Shown in pieces: positions 8,828 to 17,898 of a DNA stretch of 64,000 nt. The translations under genes were made by a program, and so were the position numbers. This stretch comes from Kaistia sp. 32K. Lineage in GTDB: Bacteria; Pseudomonadota; Alphaproteobacteria; Rhizobiales; Kaistiaceae. Each line of letters starts with the position of its first letter. Positions within the stretch are counted from its first letter, which is position 1. The notes beneath the pieces were generated by a model. That model did not search any database. It saw only the letters and a program-made list of their open reading frames with translations, and was not told where the DNA came from. The DNA lies in NCBI RefSeq assembly GCF_016629525.1, contig NZ_AP024269.1:4166001-4230000 (forward strand), in the 5' to 3' direction.

Positions 8828-10078
8828 TCAGGCATAGCGCGCGATGGCCAGATCCGTCGCGTCGATATCCGGCTTTCGGCCGGAGACCAGATCGGCGATG
8901 ATCCGTGCCGAGCCCGAGCTCATCGTCCAGCCCAGCGTGCCGTGACCGGTATTGAGGAAGAGGCCGGCGACCTTCGTCGGGCCGATGACCGGCGTGCCGT
9001 CCGGCGTCATGGGGCGCAGGCCCGACCAGAAGCTGGCCTTCGAGACATCGCCGCCCGGGAAAAGGTCGGTGACCGAGTGCTGCAGCGTGAGGCGGCGGGG
9101 CTCGCCGAGATCATTGGTATAGCCGGAGATCTCCGCCATGCCGCCGACGCGGATACGATCGCCGAGGCGGGTGATGGCGATCTTGTAGGTCTCGTCCATC
9201 ACGGTCGATTCCGGCGCGCGCGTGGCATCGGTGATCGGGATCGTCAGCGAGTAGCCCTTGACCGGATAGACCGGCAGGCGAATGCCGTGCGGCCGCACGA
9301 TGAGCGGCGAGAAACTGCCCAGCGCCACGACGACGGCGTCCGCCTCGAGCCGGCCGTGCGCCGTGACGACGGCGCGAACGCGACCGCCTTCCACGTCGAG
9401 CCCGCGGATGATGCTGCCATAGTTGAAACGCACGCCGAGCGCCTCGGCCTTCGCCGCCAGCGCATTGGAGAACTTGAAGCAATCGCCGGTCTCGTCCTTC
9501 GGCGTCAGCAGGCCGCCGACGATCTTTTCGCGCACATGCCGCAACGCCGGCTCGACGCGGATGCAGCCCTCGGGGTCGAGGGCTTCATAGGGAACGCCGT
9601 CGGCGGCGAGCGCCTGGACGTCCTTGGCCGAGGCGTCGAGCTGCGCCCCGGTGCGGAAGAGCTGCAGCGTGCCCTGCATGCGCTCGTCATAGGCGATGCC
9701 GGTCTCCCCCCGGAGCGCGGCGAGCGAAACGCGGCTGTAGTCGGCAAGGCGCAGCATGCGGCTCTTGTTGAGCGCATAGCGGGAGGACGTGCAGTTGCGC
9801 AGCATCTGCGCCATCCAGGACAGCATGGCCATGTCGATCTTGGGGCGCAGGATCAGCGGCGCGTGCTGCATGAACAGCCACTTCATGGCCTTCACGGGAA
9901 TGCCCGGCGCGGCCCAGGGCGAGCAATAGCCGAAGGACACCTCGCCGGCATTGGCGAAGCTGGTCTCCAGCGCCGGACCGGGCTGGCGATCGACGACCGT
10001 GACCTCGTGTCCCGCCCTGGCGAGCTGATAGGCCGAGGTAACGCCGACAATGCCGGCGCCGAGAACGATAACTTTCAT
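8828..10078 (-). CDS. dadA: D-amino acid dehydrogenase small subunit
   Basis: Flavoprotein of the DAO family, 416 aa, membrane-associated. It oxidises D-amino acids, mainly D-alanine, to keto acids and passes electrons to the respiratory chain. The FAD-binding motif [19 protein letters not shown] lies at residues 5-23 followed by VVDRQPG. The C-terminal [20 protein letters not shown] is typical of DadA. The ATG at 10078 follows GAGGACACC. The gene lies 87 nt downstream of an alanine racemase on the same strand, the classical catabolic pair that converts L-alanine via D-alanine to pyruvate. Confidence 0.9.
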   Translation of the reverse strand: MKVIVLGAGIVGVTSAYQLARAGHEVTVVDRQPGPALETSFANAGEVSFGYCSPWAAPGIPVKAMKWLFMQHAPLILRPKIDMAMLSWMAQMLRNCTSSRYALNKSRMLRLADYSRVSLAALRGETGIAYDERMQGTLQLFRTGAQLDASAKDVQALAADGVPYEALDPEGCIRVEPALRHVREKIVGGLLTPKDETGDCFKFSNALAAKAEALGVRFNYGSIIRGLDVEGGRVRAVVTAHGRLEADAVVVALGSFSPLIVRPHGIRLPVYPVKGYSLTIPITDATRAPESTVMDETYKIAITRLGDRIRVGGMAEISGYTNDLGEPRRLTLQHSVTDLFPGGDVSKASFWSGLRPMTPDGTPVIGPTKVAGLFLNTGHGTLGWTMSSGSARIIADLVSGRKPDIDATDLAIARYA

Positions 10079-10165
10079 GGTGTCCTCATGCGAAGAACAG
10101 GTCTTGTTTGTTGATTTCTGCGGCCGCGCGAAAGGAACCGGCGCGGCGCGCTTCCGGCGACGGTC

Positions 10166-11299
10166 TCAGCGGTATCGCCGCTCGTATCGGCGGCCGAGGC
10201 CGGTCAGGATCTCGTAGGGGATGGTGCCGGCATCGCGCGCGACATGCTCCAGCGTCTGGTGCGGTCCGAGCACTTCCACGAGGCTGCCGAACCTGAGGCG
10301 GCCTTCGGGCAGCGCGGAAATGTCGACGGTGATGCTGTCCATGGAAACGCGTCCGACGATGGGCAGGCGGATGCCGTCGCAAAAGACCGCGCCACGTCCC
10401 GAGAGGCTGCGCGGCAGGCCGTCGGCATAGCCTGCGGCGATGGTGGCAAGGCGCGTCTCGCCGGCGGCGACATGAGTTCCGCTGTAGCCGACGCGCGTGC
10501 CCGCGGGCACCGTGCGCGTCTGAACAACCGCGACGTCGAGGCGCACCACCGCTTCCAGAGGATCTGCCAGGCCGGCGATCGGCAGGCCGCCATAGAGTGC
10601 GATCCCTGGGCGGACGAGCGCTCCATGATAGGCCTTGTCGAGGAAGATGCCGCCGGAATTGGCAAAGCAGACCGGGAATTGTGGGAGCGCCGCCGCAACG
10701 CGTTCCATCTCGATGAACTGGTCAGCGTTCTGGACACTCTCGGGATCGTCGGCGGAGGCAAGGTGACTCATGACGAACAGGACTTTGATCCCGCGTTCGA
10801 CGTTTACGAGTTCGGCAAGCTCCGCCCGCTCTTGCGGCGGAACGCCGAGGCGTGACATGCCGGTGTCGAACTGGAGGACCGCTGGCAGCTGCCGATCAAG
10901 ACTCCGAGCGGCGGCGGCCCATTGCCGCCATTGCTCGAGCGAATTGATGACCGGGACGATGCCCTCCCGCGCGCAGGCCATTTCGTTCCCGGGCTGAAGT
11001 CCGTTCAGCACGAAGACCATTGCGTCGTTTGCGAGCAGCGGGCGGAGGCGAAGGGCCTCGTCGAATTGGGCGACGAAGAAATGGCGGCAGCCACAGGCGT
11101 AGAGCTTCTTTGCAATCCGGTCGGCTCCGAGCCCATAGGCGTCGGCCTTGACGACGGCGGCCGCGCGCGCCGGCGCGGCCATTGCGGAAAGCCGCAGATA
11201 GTTGCGGGCGATGGCAGAAAGATCGACGGTCAGATACCCCGTCGCGCCCCCCTTGCCGGCCATCTCATCCAGTCCGCTCCGCTGTACCGCGCCGCCCAT
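10166..11299 (-). CDS. alr: alanine racemase
   Basis: PLP-dependent fold-type III racemase, 377 aa, interconverting L- and D-alanine. The PLP lysine K51 is in VVKADAYGLGAD, and the catalytic Tyr of the C-terminal domain is in VGYSGTHV. VSMDSITVD and the carboxy-terminal IPYEILTGLG are also typical. ATG at 11299 is chosen because AGGAGG precedes it by 6 nt; the frame stays open to 11356 without such a site. Placement directly before dadA argues for a catabolic (DadX-type) enzyme, although it could also supply D-Ala for peptidoglycan. Confidence 0.9.
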   Translation of the reverse strand: MGGAVQRSGLDEMAGKGGATGYLTVDLSAIARNYLRLSAMAAPARAAAVVKADAYGLGADRIAKKLYACGCRHFFVAQFDEALRLRPLLANDAMVFVLNGLQPGNEMACAREGIVPVINSLEQWRQWAAAARSLDRQLPAVLQFDTGMSRLGVPPQERAELAELVNVERGIKVLFVMSHLASADDPESVQNADQFIEMERVAAALPQFPVCFANSGGIFLDKAYHGALVRPGIALYGGLPIAGLADPLEAVVRLDVAVVQTRTVPAGTRVGYSGTHVAAGETRLATIAAGYADGLPRSLSGRGAVFCDGIRLPIVGRVSMDSITVDISALPEGRLRFGSLVEVLGPHQTLEHVARDAGTIPYEILTGLGRRYERRYR

Positions 11300-11397
11300 C
11301 TCAAGCCTCCTGCTATCACCGGAGACTATTGAAACGATCACGGCATTGCCGACCATTTTTCAGATGATAATTGCGAATAGACGCATTATTCGGAGAA

Positions 11398-11419
11398 ATA
11401 TTCGAATAATTAGAATTAT
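11398..11419. promoter_or_regulatory. AT-rich element shared with the region at 13710
   Basis: ATATTCGAATAAT followed by TAGAATTAT occurs again, with one substitution and one extra base, at 13710-13734. ATTATTCG at 11385-11392 and CGAATAAT at 11403-11410 form an 8-bp inverted repeat. Both copies lie upstream of genes of the alpha-galactoside operon, so a common regulator, perhaps the FadR-type protein encoded at 20010, may bind here. This is inference. Confidence 0.45.
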
Positions 11420-11530
11420 CTGCAATGCTCGCACTTTAAACCGATATCCCCTGTTCCGGCTGGATGTACGCACGAGCGCTGCCAACACGCCGTACGCCTT
11501 CGCTTGATCCCAGTAGCAGTTGATGCGCGT

Positions 11531-11559
11531 GTATGATGATTGACAATAAATTATCATAC
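11531..11559. promoter_or_regulatory. 29-bp imperfect dyad overlapping a possible promoter
   Basis: GTATGATGATT (11531-11541) and AATTATCATAC (11549-11559) are inverted repeats with one mismatch and a 7-nt spacer. TTGACA at 11540-11545 and TATTAT at 11561-11566 (15-nt spacing) overlap the dyad. The layout suits an operator covering the promoter of the alpha-galactosidase gene that starts at 11608. Confidence 0.45.
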
Positions 11560-11607
11560 TTATTATGGTGTAGCCTTACAGCTACGCGGTTCGACTGGGA
11601 GGATTGA

Positions 11608-13698
11608 ATGGGCGTTAGTGCAAGCGGCAACTATTGGGTGCTCGAAAGTGGCCATGCCGCCTATGCGATGGGCGTCGAGCCTGGCGGCGTGTTGGTGCAC
11701 ACCTATTGGGGGCGCCGGCTTCCGCGCCTTGCCGACTATCCGGCGGCCGCGCGCGCCAGATATTTCTCCGCCGATCATGAGCTTCAGCTGACGCCGCAGG
11801 AAGTCACGACCGGCGAAGCCAGCGCTTCGGACGAACGCACGCTGGATGCGACGATTGCGGGCGGCCATTTGCGCGGACTGGTGCTGCGGTTTGAGTCCGC
11901 TGACGTTGGCGACGATACGCTGGCTGTCACCCTGCGGGATGCCGATCTAAATCTGCGCGTTGTGCTCACATACGGCACCCTGGACCAGCATGGCCTGTTC
12001 ACGCGGTCGCTTGCCGTGATCAATGATGGCGGGCGCGAAGTGCAGCTCACGCGGGCATTTACCGGTGCGTTCAACTTACCGGCTGGTGGCGAATTTGCGC
12101 TGAATCATCTGAGCGGGCGCTGGGGCGATGAGTTCCGCATGCACCGTGATCCCATGGGTTTTGGCACGATCCAGCGCGACAGCCGTCGGGTCATCACGTC
12201 GCATGGCGGCGTGCCTTACTTCGCCGTGGACCGCAACGAGCCTGGTCTCGCCGCAAGCGAGGAGGCCGGAGAAGTGTGGTTCGGCACGCTGCAGTGGAGT
12301 GGCAACTGGCGACTGATTGCCGAGCGGACACGCGATGATCGCGGCATCATCCATCTGGGCCTGAACGACCATGATTTCGCCTGGGACCTTCAGCCCGGCG
12401 AGACCTTCGAGGCGCCTCGCGTGGTCTATGGATATTCGAGTGAGGGCTTTGGGGCGATGAGCCGCGCCTATCACGATCTCATCCGCCGGAACCTGTCGCC
12501 ACGCCCCAACTTCGTGCCGCCCGTCGTCTACAACTCCTGGTACGCAACGCTGTTCGACGTTGACCAGGAGGGGCAGACGGCGCTCGCCGAGAAGGCCAGC
12601 AAGATGGGCGTCGAGCTTTTTGTCATGGATGACGGCTGGTTCCACGGCCGGAATACAGACAAGGCAGGCCTTGGTGACTGGTGGCCTGACGAGACCAAGT
12701 TTCCCAAGGGTCTTGCGCCACTGATCGATGCGGTCAAGTCGCACGGCATGCAGTTCGGTCTTTGGATCGAGCCAGAGATGGTCAATCCGGATTCGGATCT
12801 CTACCGGGCGCATCCCGACTGGGTGTTGCATTACGAGGGGCGCGAGCGCTCGCTGATGCGGAACCAGTTGATCCTTAATTTAGGTCGCGTCGACGTCCAG
12901 GATTACCTGATCGATATCTTCGATCGCCTGCTGACCGAGAATTCGATCGACTTCATCAAGTGGGATATGAACCGCTCGGCGAGCGAGGCCGGTTGGCCAA
13001 CTCACGAGCGGGACGCCCGTGAAATCTGGGTGCGCTATGTCGAAGGGCTGTATCGCGTTTGGGTCGAATTGCGCGCCCGTCATCCGGACGTGATCTGGGA
13101 AAACTGCTGCAGCGGTGGTGGTCGTGTCGATCTCGGCATGATGGCGCTGACCGAGCAGAGCTGGACGAGCGACAATACCGTTCCCGCTGCGCGCTTGCTG
13201 ATCCAGGAGGGCTACAGCCAGCTGTTCCCCGCCAACACAATGGCCGGCTGGGCGACGGACGAAGAGCGTCGCGAATATCCGCTCGACTTCCGTTTCCATG
13301 TCAGCATGGCAGGCGCGCTGGGCGTCGGCGGCAATCTGCTCGACTGGAGCGATGAAGAGTGTTCCGTGGCGGCAGGTCACGTGGCGCGTTTCAAGGAAAT
13401 CAGGCACCTCGTTGCCGGCGGCGATCTCTATCGTCTGCGTTCAGCCCATCGGCATGCGGTCAGTGCATTCGCATATGTCGCACGCGACAAGTCCGAGGCC
13501 GTCTTGTTCGTCTTCCGTGTTCACAGCGCGCGGCTCGGAGCCAATCCAACGATCCGAATTGCCGGCCTCGATCCGGAAGCTCTCTACGCGGTCGAGGGGT
13601 CGGATGTCGTCCGGTCCGGCCGTGCCTGGGCCGAGATCGGCCTGATCTCGCCGATCAAGAATCTCCAAAGCCAGATTTTGCGGTTCACCCGCGTCTGA
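11608..13698 (+). CDS. alpha-galactosidase, glycoside hydrolase family 36
   Basis: Retaining GH36 enzyme, 696 aa, that removes terminal alpha-1,6-galactose from melibiose, raffinose and related sugars. No signal peptide is seen, so it acts in the cytosol after uptake. The N-terminal beta-sandwich runs to about residue 300, then the barrel with DDGWFHGR and GLWIEPEM. The nucleophile is D453 in IKWDMNR and the acid/base is D522 in WTSDN. The ATG follows GGGAGGA. It is the first gene of an operon with an oligosaccharide-type ABC transporter, the layout of the rhizobial agp operon. Confidence 0.92.
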   Translation: MGVSASGNYWVLESGHAAYAMGVEPGGVLVHTYWGRRLPRLADYPAAARARYFSADHELQLTPQEVTTGEASASDERTLDATIAGGHLRGLVLRFESADVGDDTLAVTLRDADLNLRVVLTYGTLDQHGLFTRSLAVINDGGREVQLTRAFTGAFNLPAGGEFALNHLSGRWGDEFRMHRDPMGFGTIQRDSRRVITSHGGVPYFAVDRNEPGLAASEEAGEVWFGTLQWSGNWRLIAERTRDDRGIIHLGLNDHDFAWDLQPGETFEAPRVVYGYSSEGFGAMSRAYHDLIRRNLSPRPNFVPPVVYNSWYATLFDVDQEGQTALAEKASKMGVELFVMDDGWFHGRNTDKAGLGDWWPDETKFPKGLAPLIDAVKSHGMQFGLWIEPEMVNPDSDLYRAHPDWVLHYEGRERSLMRNQLILNLGRVDVQDYLIDIFDRLLTENSIDFIKWDMNRSASEAGWPTHERDAREIWVRYVEGLYRVWVELRARHPDVIWENCCSGGGRVDLGMMALTEQSWTSDNTVPAARLLIQEGYSQLFPANTMAGWATDEERREYPLDFRFHVSMAGALGVGGNLLDWSDEECSVAAGHVARFKEIRHLVAGGDLYRLRSAHRHAVSAFAYVARDKSEAVLFVFRVHSARLGANPTIRIAGLDPEALYAVEGSDVVRSGRAWAEIGLISPIKNLQSQILRFTRV

Positions 13699-13709
13699 AT
13701 AAGTCAGAC

Positions 13710-13745
13710 ATATTCGAATAAATAGAGATTATATATCGGATATAT
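13710..13745. promoter_or_regulatory. second copy of the AT-rich element plus a 15-bp dyad
   Basis: ATATTCGAATAA (13710-13721) followed by ATAGAGATTAT repeats the element at 11398. It runs into ATATATC-G-GATATAT (13731-13745), a perfect 7-bp dyad with one central base. The block lies between the alpha-galactosidase stop and the binding-protein start, so it may be a second regulated promoter inside the operon. Confidence 0.45.
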
Positions 13746-13802
13746 AGCAACATCCGTCGCGGCACCTTGAGGAGGGTCCGCGACTTCACATGGGAGGAAA
13801 CT

Positions 13803-15713
13803 ATGGCCGCAAGGTCGGGGGGCAATCGAGCTTTCAGGGCTCTTTTATTTACTGCGGCGCTGCTGGCATCTACAGCAGCCTCTGCCCAAGAATATCGTCA
13901 GGCGCCTGGGCTGGATAGCGTGGCGGGCTTGCCGCCCATCGCCGAGCGCCTGCCATCGGATCCACTGGTCGTGCCGCCCGTTGAGAGCATCGGTCAATAT
14001 GGCGGCACCCTGCGCAACATCTCTCGAGATGAACTCGACTGGCTGCGCCAGTTGATCATGGTCGAGCCGTTCGCTCGCTTTGAACGAGACGTTTCGGGTG
14101 TACGCCCGAACGTGCTGAAAGGCTGGACCTGGAACGATGCCTATACCGAAGTCACAATGAACTTTCGCAAGGGCATGAAGTGGTCAGACGGCGAGCCGTT
14201 CACCGCCGATGATTTCATGTTCTTCTGGAACGATCTGGTTTTGGACGAGTCCATCCCCGTTGGCCTGCCATCCGGCACCGTGGTCAACGAGGTGCCGATG
14301 ACGGTCGACAAGATCGACGACTATACTGTCAAGCTGACGTTCGCTGCGCCGAACCCGCTATTCATGGAACTGGCTTCGCGTGGCCACTACAACAGCGCGC
14401 AATGGCTGGTTCCGGCGCACTATCTCAAGCAATTCCACCCGAAATATGCCGAGGTGAAAGACACGACCGCGCTGATGGCGCGCTACAACGCGACCTCGCG
14501 ACTGCAGCAGGTCGGCATGCCGACACTGGCGGGCTGGGTCGTGACCGAATATACCCCCGGCCAGCGCATCGTGGCTCAGCGCAATCCTTACTATTGGAAA
14601 GTGGATCCCGACGGGCAGCAGTTGCCCTACATCGACACGATCGACACCGCCATCGCCACGCCGGATAGCGCGCGCCAGGCGGTTCTGCTCAAGGGCATGG
14701 CTGGCCAATTGGACTTCCAGGCTCGCGAATTCAACCTCTCCGACGTCTCCTTGCTCATGGAGAACCAGGAGTCGGGCGACTACACCATCAAGATGTGGAG
14801 CCGTGGCGACTTTGCGTGGCCCTGGCTGATGATCACCTATGATCACAAGGATCAGGGCATCGTCGATCTGTTCTACGAGCAGAAATTCCGCATCGCGCTG
14901 TCGCAGGCGATGGACCGCAACAAATACAATGACGTGGTGTCGTTCGGTCTGGCGAAGCCGCGCCAGTTCTCGATGAGCCCGGAGAGCCCCGAGTTCCGTA
15001 CGCCCGAAGGCCAGGAACTCTATGAACAATGGTCCAGCTCCTACGTCGAGCATGATCCGGAACTCGCCAAGAAGCTGCTGGACGAACTGGGCGTCGTCGA
15101 CAAGGACGGCGACGGCCGGCGGGATCGCCCCGATGGCAGCAAACTGCAGCTGATCGTCGATATGCCCGCATCCGATCCGCAGACCGTCGCGGTGATGGAT
15201 CTGGTCAAGGAAGACTGGGACGCGATCGGCATCGATACGATCCTCAATCCGATCGACAACAGCGCGCTGACAACTCGTGCCGAAAGCGGCGCGATGATGA
15301 TGCGAGCCTGGCCGAGCGCGGCAGGCTGGGGGCTGATGTCCGCACCGACCGTCTGGGCGCCGGTCGAAGCCCGCGAATGGTCGATGGGCGGCATCAGCAT
15401 CTCGCGCCATTTCCAGAGCGGCGGGACGGAAGGCACTGCGCCCCGCAAAGGCTCTATGCTCGAGAAGTTGCAGGAGGCCTACGCTTTGGCCTCCAAGCAG
15501 GTCGATCCCGCGGCACGCGACGCGGCGCTGCTCGATGCCTATCGCATCTACCTGGAAGATGGTCCGATCACTCTCGGCACCATCGGTGAGCACCCGAGCC
15601 CCGTGCTGGTGTCCAACAAACTGCATAATGTGCCCGACACCGGCATGATCGGTAGCCACGACTTCGGCTTCCCGGCGACGGCGGACCCAGAGCAGTTCTA
15701 CTTCAGCAAGTAA
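13803..15713 (+). CDS. ABC transporter substrate-binding protein (family 5), probable alpha-galactoside binding
   Basis: Periplasmic protein of the oligopeptide/oligosaccharide family (SBP_bac_5), 636 aa, the long form seen for AgpA-type sugar binders. Residues 1-31 are a Sec signal peptide ending ASAQ. Landmarks are VKLTFAAPNPLF, YWKVDPDGQQLPYIDTI and a C-terminal PATADPEQFYFSK. ATG at 13803 follows GGGAGGAAACT; the frame is open 12 codons further upstream without such a site. Two permeases and two ATPases follow, giving a complete Opp-type importer. Adjacent alpha-galactosidase makes melibiose or raffinose-family sugars the likely ligands. Confidence 0.88.
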   Translation: MAARSGGNRAFRALLFTAALLASTAASAQEYRQAPGLDSVAGLPPIAERLPSDPLVVPPVESIGQYGGTLRNISRDELDWLRQLIMVEPFARFERDVSGVRPNVLKGWTWNDAYTEVTMNFRKGMKWSDGEPFTADDFMFFWNDLVLDESIPVGLPSGTVVNEVPMTVDKIDDYTVKLTFAAPNPLFMELASRGHYNSAQWLVPAHYLKQFHPKYAEVKDTTALMARYNATSRLQQVGMPTLAGWVVTEYTPGQRIVAQRNPYYWKVDPDGQQLPYIDTIDTAIATPDSARQAVLLKGMAGQLDFQAREFNLSDVSLLMENQESGDYTIKMWSRGDFAWPWLMITYDHKDQGIVDLFYEQKFRIALSQAMDRNKYNDVVSFGLAKPRQFSMSPESPEFRTPEGQELYEQWSSSYVEHDPELAKKLLDELGVVDKDGDGRRDRPDGSKLQLIVDMPASDPQTVAVMDLVKEDWDAIGIDTILNPIDNSALTTRAESGAMMMRAWPSAAGWGLMSAPTVWAPVEAREWSMGGISISRHFQSGGTEGTAPRKGSMLEKLQEAYALASKQVDPAARDAALLDAYRIYLEDGPITLGTIGEHPSPVLVSNKLHNVPDTGMIGSHDFGFPATADPEQFYFSK

Positions 15714-15722
15714 CACCCTCCT

Positions 15723-15752
15723 CGCCGGTGCCGACAATATCAGGCACCGGCG
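15723..15752 (+). terminator. 10-bp perfect hairpin between binding-protein and permease genes
   Basis: CGCCGGTGCC (15723-15732) pairs perfectly with GGCACCGGCG (15743-15752) around a ten-base loop, 9 nt after the binding-protein stop. No T-run follows. It probably stabilises the upstream mRNA end, giving more binding protein than permease. Confidence 0.5.
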
Positions 15753-15763
15753 CTCCTTCAGGG

Positions 15764-16756
15764 ATGGCTACGATGCCCATATACATTGCCAAGCGCCTGC
15801 TCATCATGGTGCCGACCTTGCTGATGATCATGGCCGTTGGCTTTATCATCATGAAACTTCCGGCGAGCGATTTCGTCAGCCAGTACGTTATGCGCCAGGC
15901 GGCGCAGGGCAATACGGGCATGGTCGCGCAACAGGATATGCTGCGCGAGCAGTTCGGTCTCAACCGTCCGCTCTATGACCAGTTCTTCACTTGGGTGACC
16001 AATTTCTTCCGCGGTGATCTGGGTATTTCGTTCGCGGACCTTCGTCCGGTCAGCACCATCATCATGGAACGCCTGCCTGCCACGCTCGCCGTGTCGGCCA
16101 TGGCTTTCGTCCTGTCCTGGGGTATCGGAATTCCGCTCGGCGTCTATTCAGCAACGCATCAATATTCGGCTGGCGACATCGGGCTAACAGCTTTCGCCTT
16201 CATCGGCATTGGCCTGCCCGACTTCCTCCTGGCGCTGGTCTTCCTGGTCCTGGCTTTTCTTGCCACCGGCGAGGTGCTGCTGGGGCTGAACTCCATCCAA
16301 TATGCCAATCAGCCGTTCTCGCTGGCAAAGGCGCTGGATTTTCTGTCCCACGCCTGGCTCAGTGTGACGGCCGTGGCGTTCACAGGCACGGCCGTCATCA
16401 TGCGCGTGACCCGCAACAACATGCTCGAGGAGCTCGGCAAGCCCTATGTCATGACGCTGCGAGCCAAGGGGCTGCCAGAGAAAGTGGTGATCTGGAAGCA
16501 TGTGTTCCGCAATGCGCTTCACCCGCTCGTGACGCTCTTCGGCCAAGTGCTCAGCTTCCTGATCAACGGCTTCGCCATCACTTCGATCGTGCTGAATTTA
16601 CCTACCCTGCAGACCACTTACCTGCAGGCAACCCTCCAGCAGGACATGTACCTCGCGGGCGCCATTCTGGTGCTCATCGCCGTCACCGTGACGGTGGGCA
16701 ATCTCATCTCTGACGTGATGCTGGCCTGGCTGGACCCGAGGGTGCGCTATGACTGA
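15764..16756 (+). CDS. ABC transporter permease, DppB/OppB type
   Basis: Inner-membrane permease, about 330 aa with roughly six hydrophobic segments. The first is MPIYIAKRLLIMVPTLL, typical for DppB-like proteins. The EAA-type loop appears as ELGKPYVMTLRAKGLPEKVV, followed by a His-rich turn before NALHPLVTLFGQ. The start could be ATG 15764 or ATG 15773; the latter has GGG closer to the usual spacing. The 3' end overlaps the next permease gene by 8 nt, which implies translational coupling. It forms a heterodimer with that permease. Confidence 0.88.
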   Translation: MATMPIYIAKRLLIMVPTLLMIMAVGFIIMKLPASDFVSQYVMRQAAQGNTGMVAQQDMLREQFGLNRPLYDQFFTWVTNFFRGDLGISFADLRPVSTIIMERLPATLAVSAMAFVLSWGIGIPLGVYSATHQYSAGDIGLTAFAFIGIGLPDFLLALVFLVLAFLATGEVLLGLNSIQYANQPFSLAKALDFLSHAWLSVTAVAFTGTAVIMRVTRNNMLEELGKPYVMTLRAKGLPEKVVIWKHVFRNALHPLVTLFGQVLSFLINGFAITSIVLNLPTLQTTYLQATLQQDMYLAGAILVLIAVTVTVGNLISDVMLAWLDPRVRYD

Positions 16757-17885
16757 TATCGCAGCAGACGCAAGCCCTGCCGCAAGCACTGCGGGGGTCG
16801 AGCGCACAAAGGTGTTGTCGGTTCGGCAGCTGACCTGGCGCAAATTCCTGCGCAACAGACTTGCCGTTGTCGGATTGATCGTCCTCGCCATCATGTATCT
16901 GATGGCGTTGCTTGCGGGGTTCATCGCCCCTTATGGCGATCGTGAGACGCACGGCCAGTTCGCCCGACAGGCGCCGCATGGTCTCCATTTCTTCGACGAG
17001 ACAGGTACGTTTCACCCGGTACCATTCGTCTATGGCCTCAAGCGCACGCTCGATCCCAAGTCGTTCAAACAGGTCACGACGATCGTGCCGGAGCAGAAGT
17101 ATCCGCTGCGGCTTTTCGTGAAGGGCCAGCCCTATACGATCCTTGGCCTGTTCCGCAGCGATATTCATCTGTTCGGCGTCGAAGCCCCTGGCAAGTTGTT
17201 CCTGCTTGGCACCGACACCAAAGGGCGCGATGTGTTCAGTCGCATTCTCTATGGGGCCCAGGTCTCGCTGACCGTCGGGCTTGTCGGAGTCGCCTTGTCG
17301 CTGGTGATCGGCGTGGGCATGGGTCTGATCACCGGCTATTTCGGGGGATGGTTTGACGGGTTGGTGCAGCGCGTCATCGAGATGACCATGGCGTTTCCGC
17401 AGATTCCGCTATGGCTGGCCCTCGCGGCGCTCATCCCGCCGACCTGGAGTTCCGCCCAAGTCTATTTCGCGATTTCCATCGTGCTGTCAGTCTTAACTTG
17501 GGGGAGTCTCGCCCGCCAAGTGCGCGCGATGGTGCTGTCGCTCAAAACCTCGGATTTCGTCAGGGCTGCGCGATATTCCAACGCCTCCACGGCCCGCATC
17601 ATGATCCGTCACCTGCTGCCGTCTACGATGAGCCATGTGCTGGTTATCGCCACGCTCACCATTCCGTCCATGATCCTCGGCGAAACCGCGCTGAGCTTTC
17701 TGGGGCTTGGCATCAAGCCGCCGATGACGAGCTGGGGTCTGCTGCTCAATGAGGCACAGAGCGTTCAGGTGATCATCGAACTGCCGTGGCTGTTGACCCC
17801 GGCGATCTTCGTGGTGCTCACCATCATCTCCTTCAATTTCGTTGGCGACGGCATGCGCGATGCGGCCGATCCCTTCTCTCGATGA
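16749..17885 (+). CDS. ABC transporter permease, DppC/OppC type
   Basis: Second inner-membrane permease of the importer, 378 aa. A first membrane segment (about 40-62) is followed by a large periplasmic insert (residues 63-155). LLGTDTKGRDVFSRILYG is the family hallmark before the second segment. The EAA loop appears in DFVRAARYSNAS, and GETALSFLGLGIKPP is near the C-terminus. The start overlaps the upstream permease by 8 nt, and 13 nt separate its stop from the first ATPase start. The insert is longer than in ordinary dipeptide permeases, as in AgpC-like oligosaccharide systems. Confidence 0.88.
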   Translation: MTDIAADASPAASTAGVERTKVLSVRQLTWRKFLRNRLAVVGLIVLAIMYLMALLAGFIAPYGDRETHGQFARQAPHGLHFFDETGTFHPVPFVYGLKRTLDPKSFKQVTTIVPEQKYPLRLFVKGQPYTILGLFRSDIHLFGVEAPGKLFLLGTDTKGRDVFSRILYGAQVSLTVGLVGVALSLVIGVGMGLITGYFGGWFDGLVQRVIEMTMAFPQIPLWLALAALIPPTWSSAQVYFAISIVLSVLTWGSLARQVRAMVLSLKTSDFVRAARYSNASTARIMIRHLLPSTMSHVLVIATLTIPSMILGETALSFLGLGIKPPMTSWGLLLNEAQSVQVIIELPWLLTPAIFVVLTIISFNFVGDGMRDAADPFSR

Positions 17886-17898
17886 CGGGGGACCCGAT

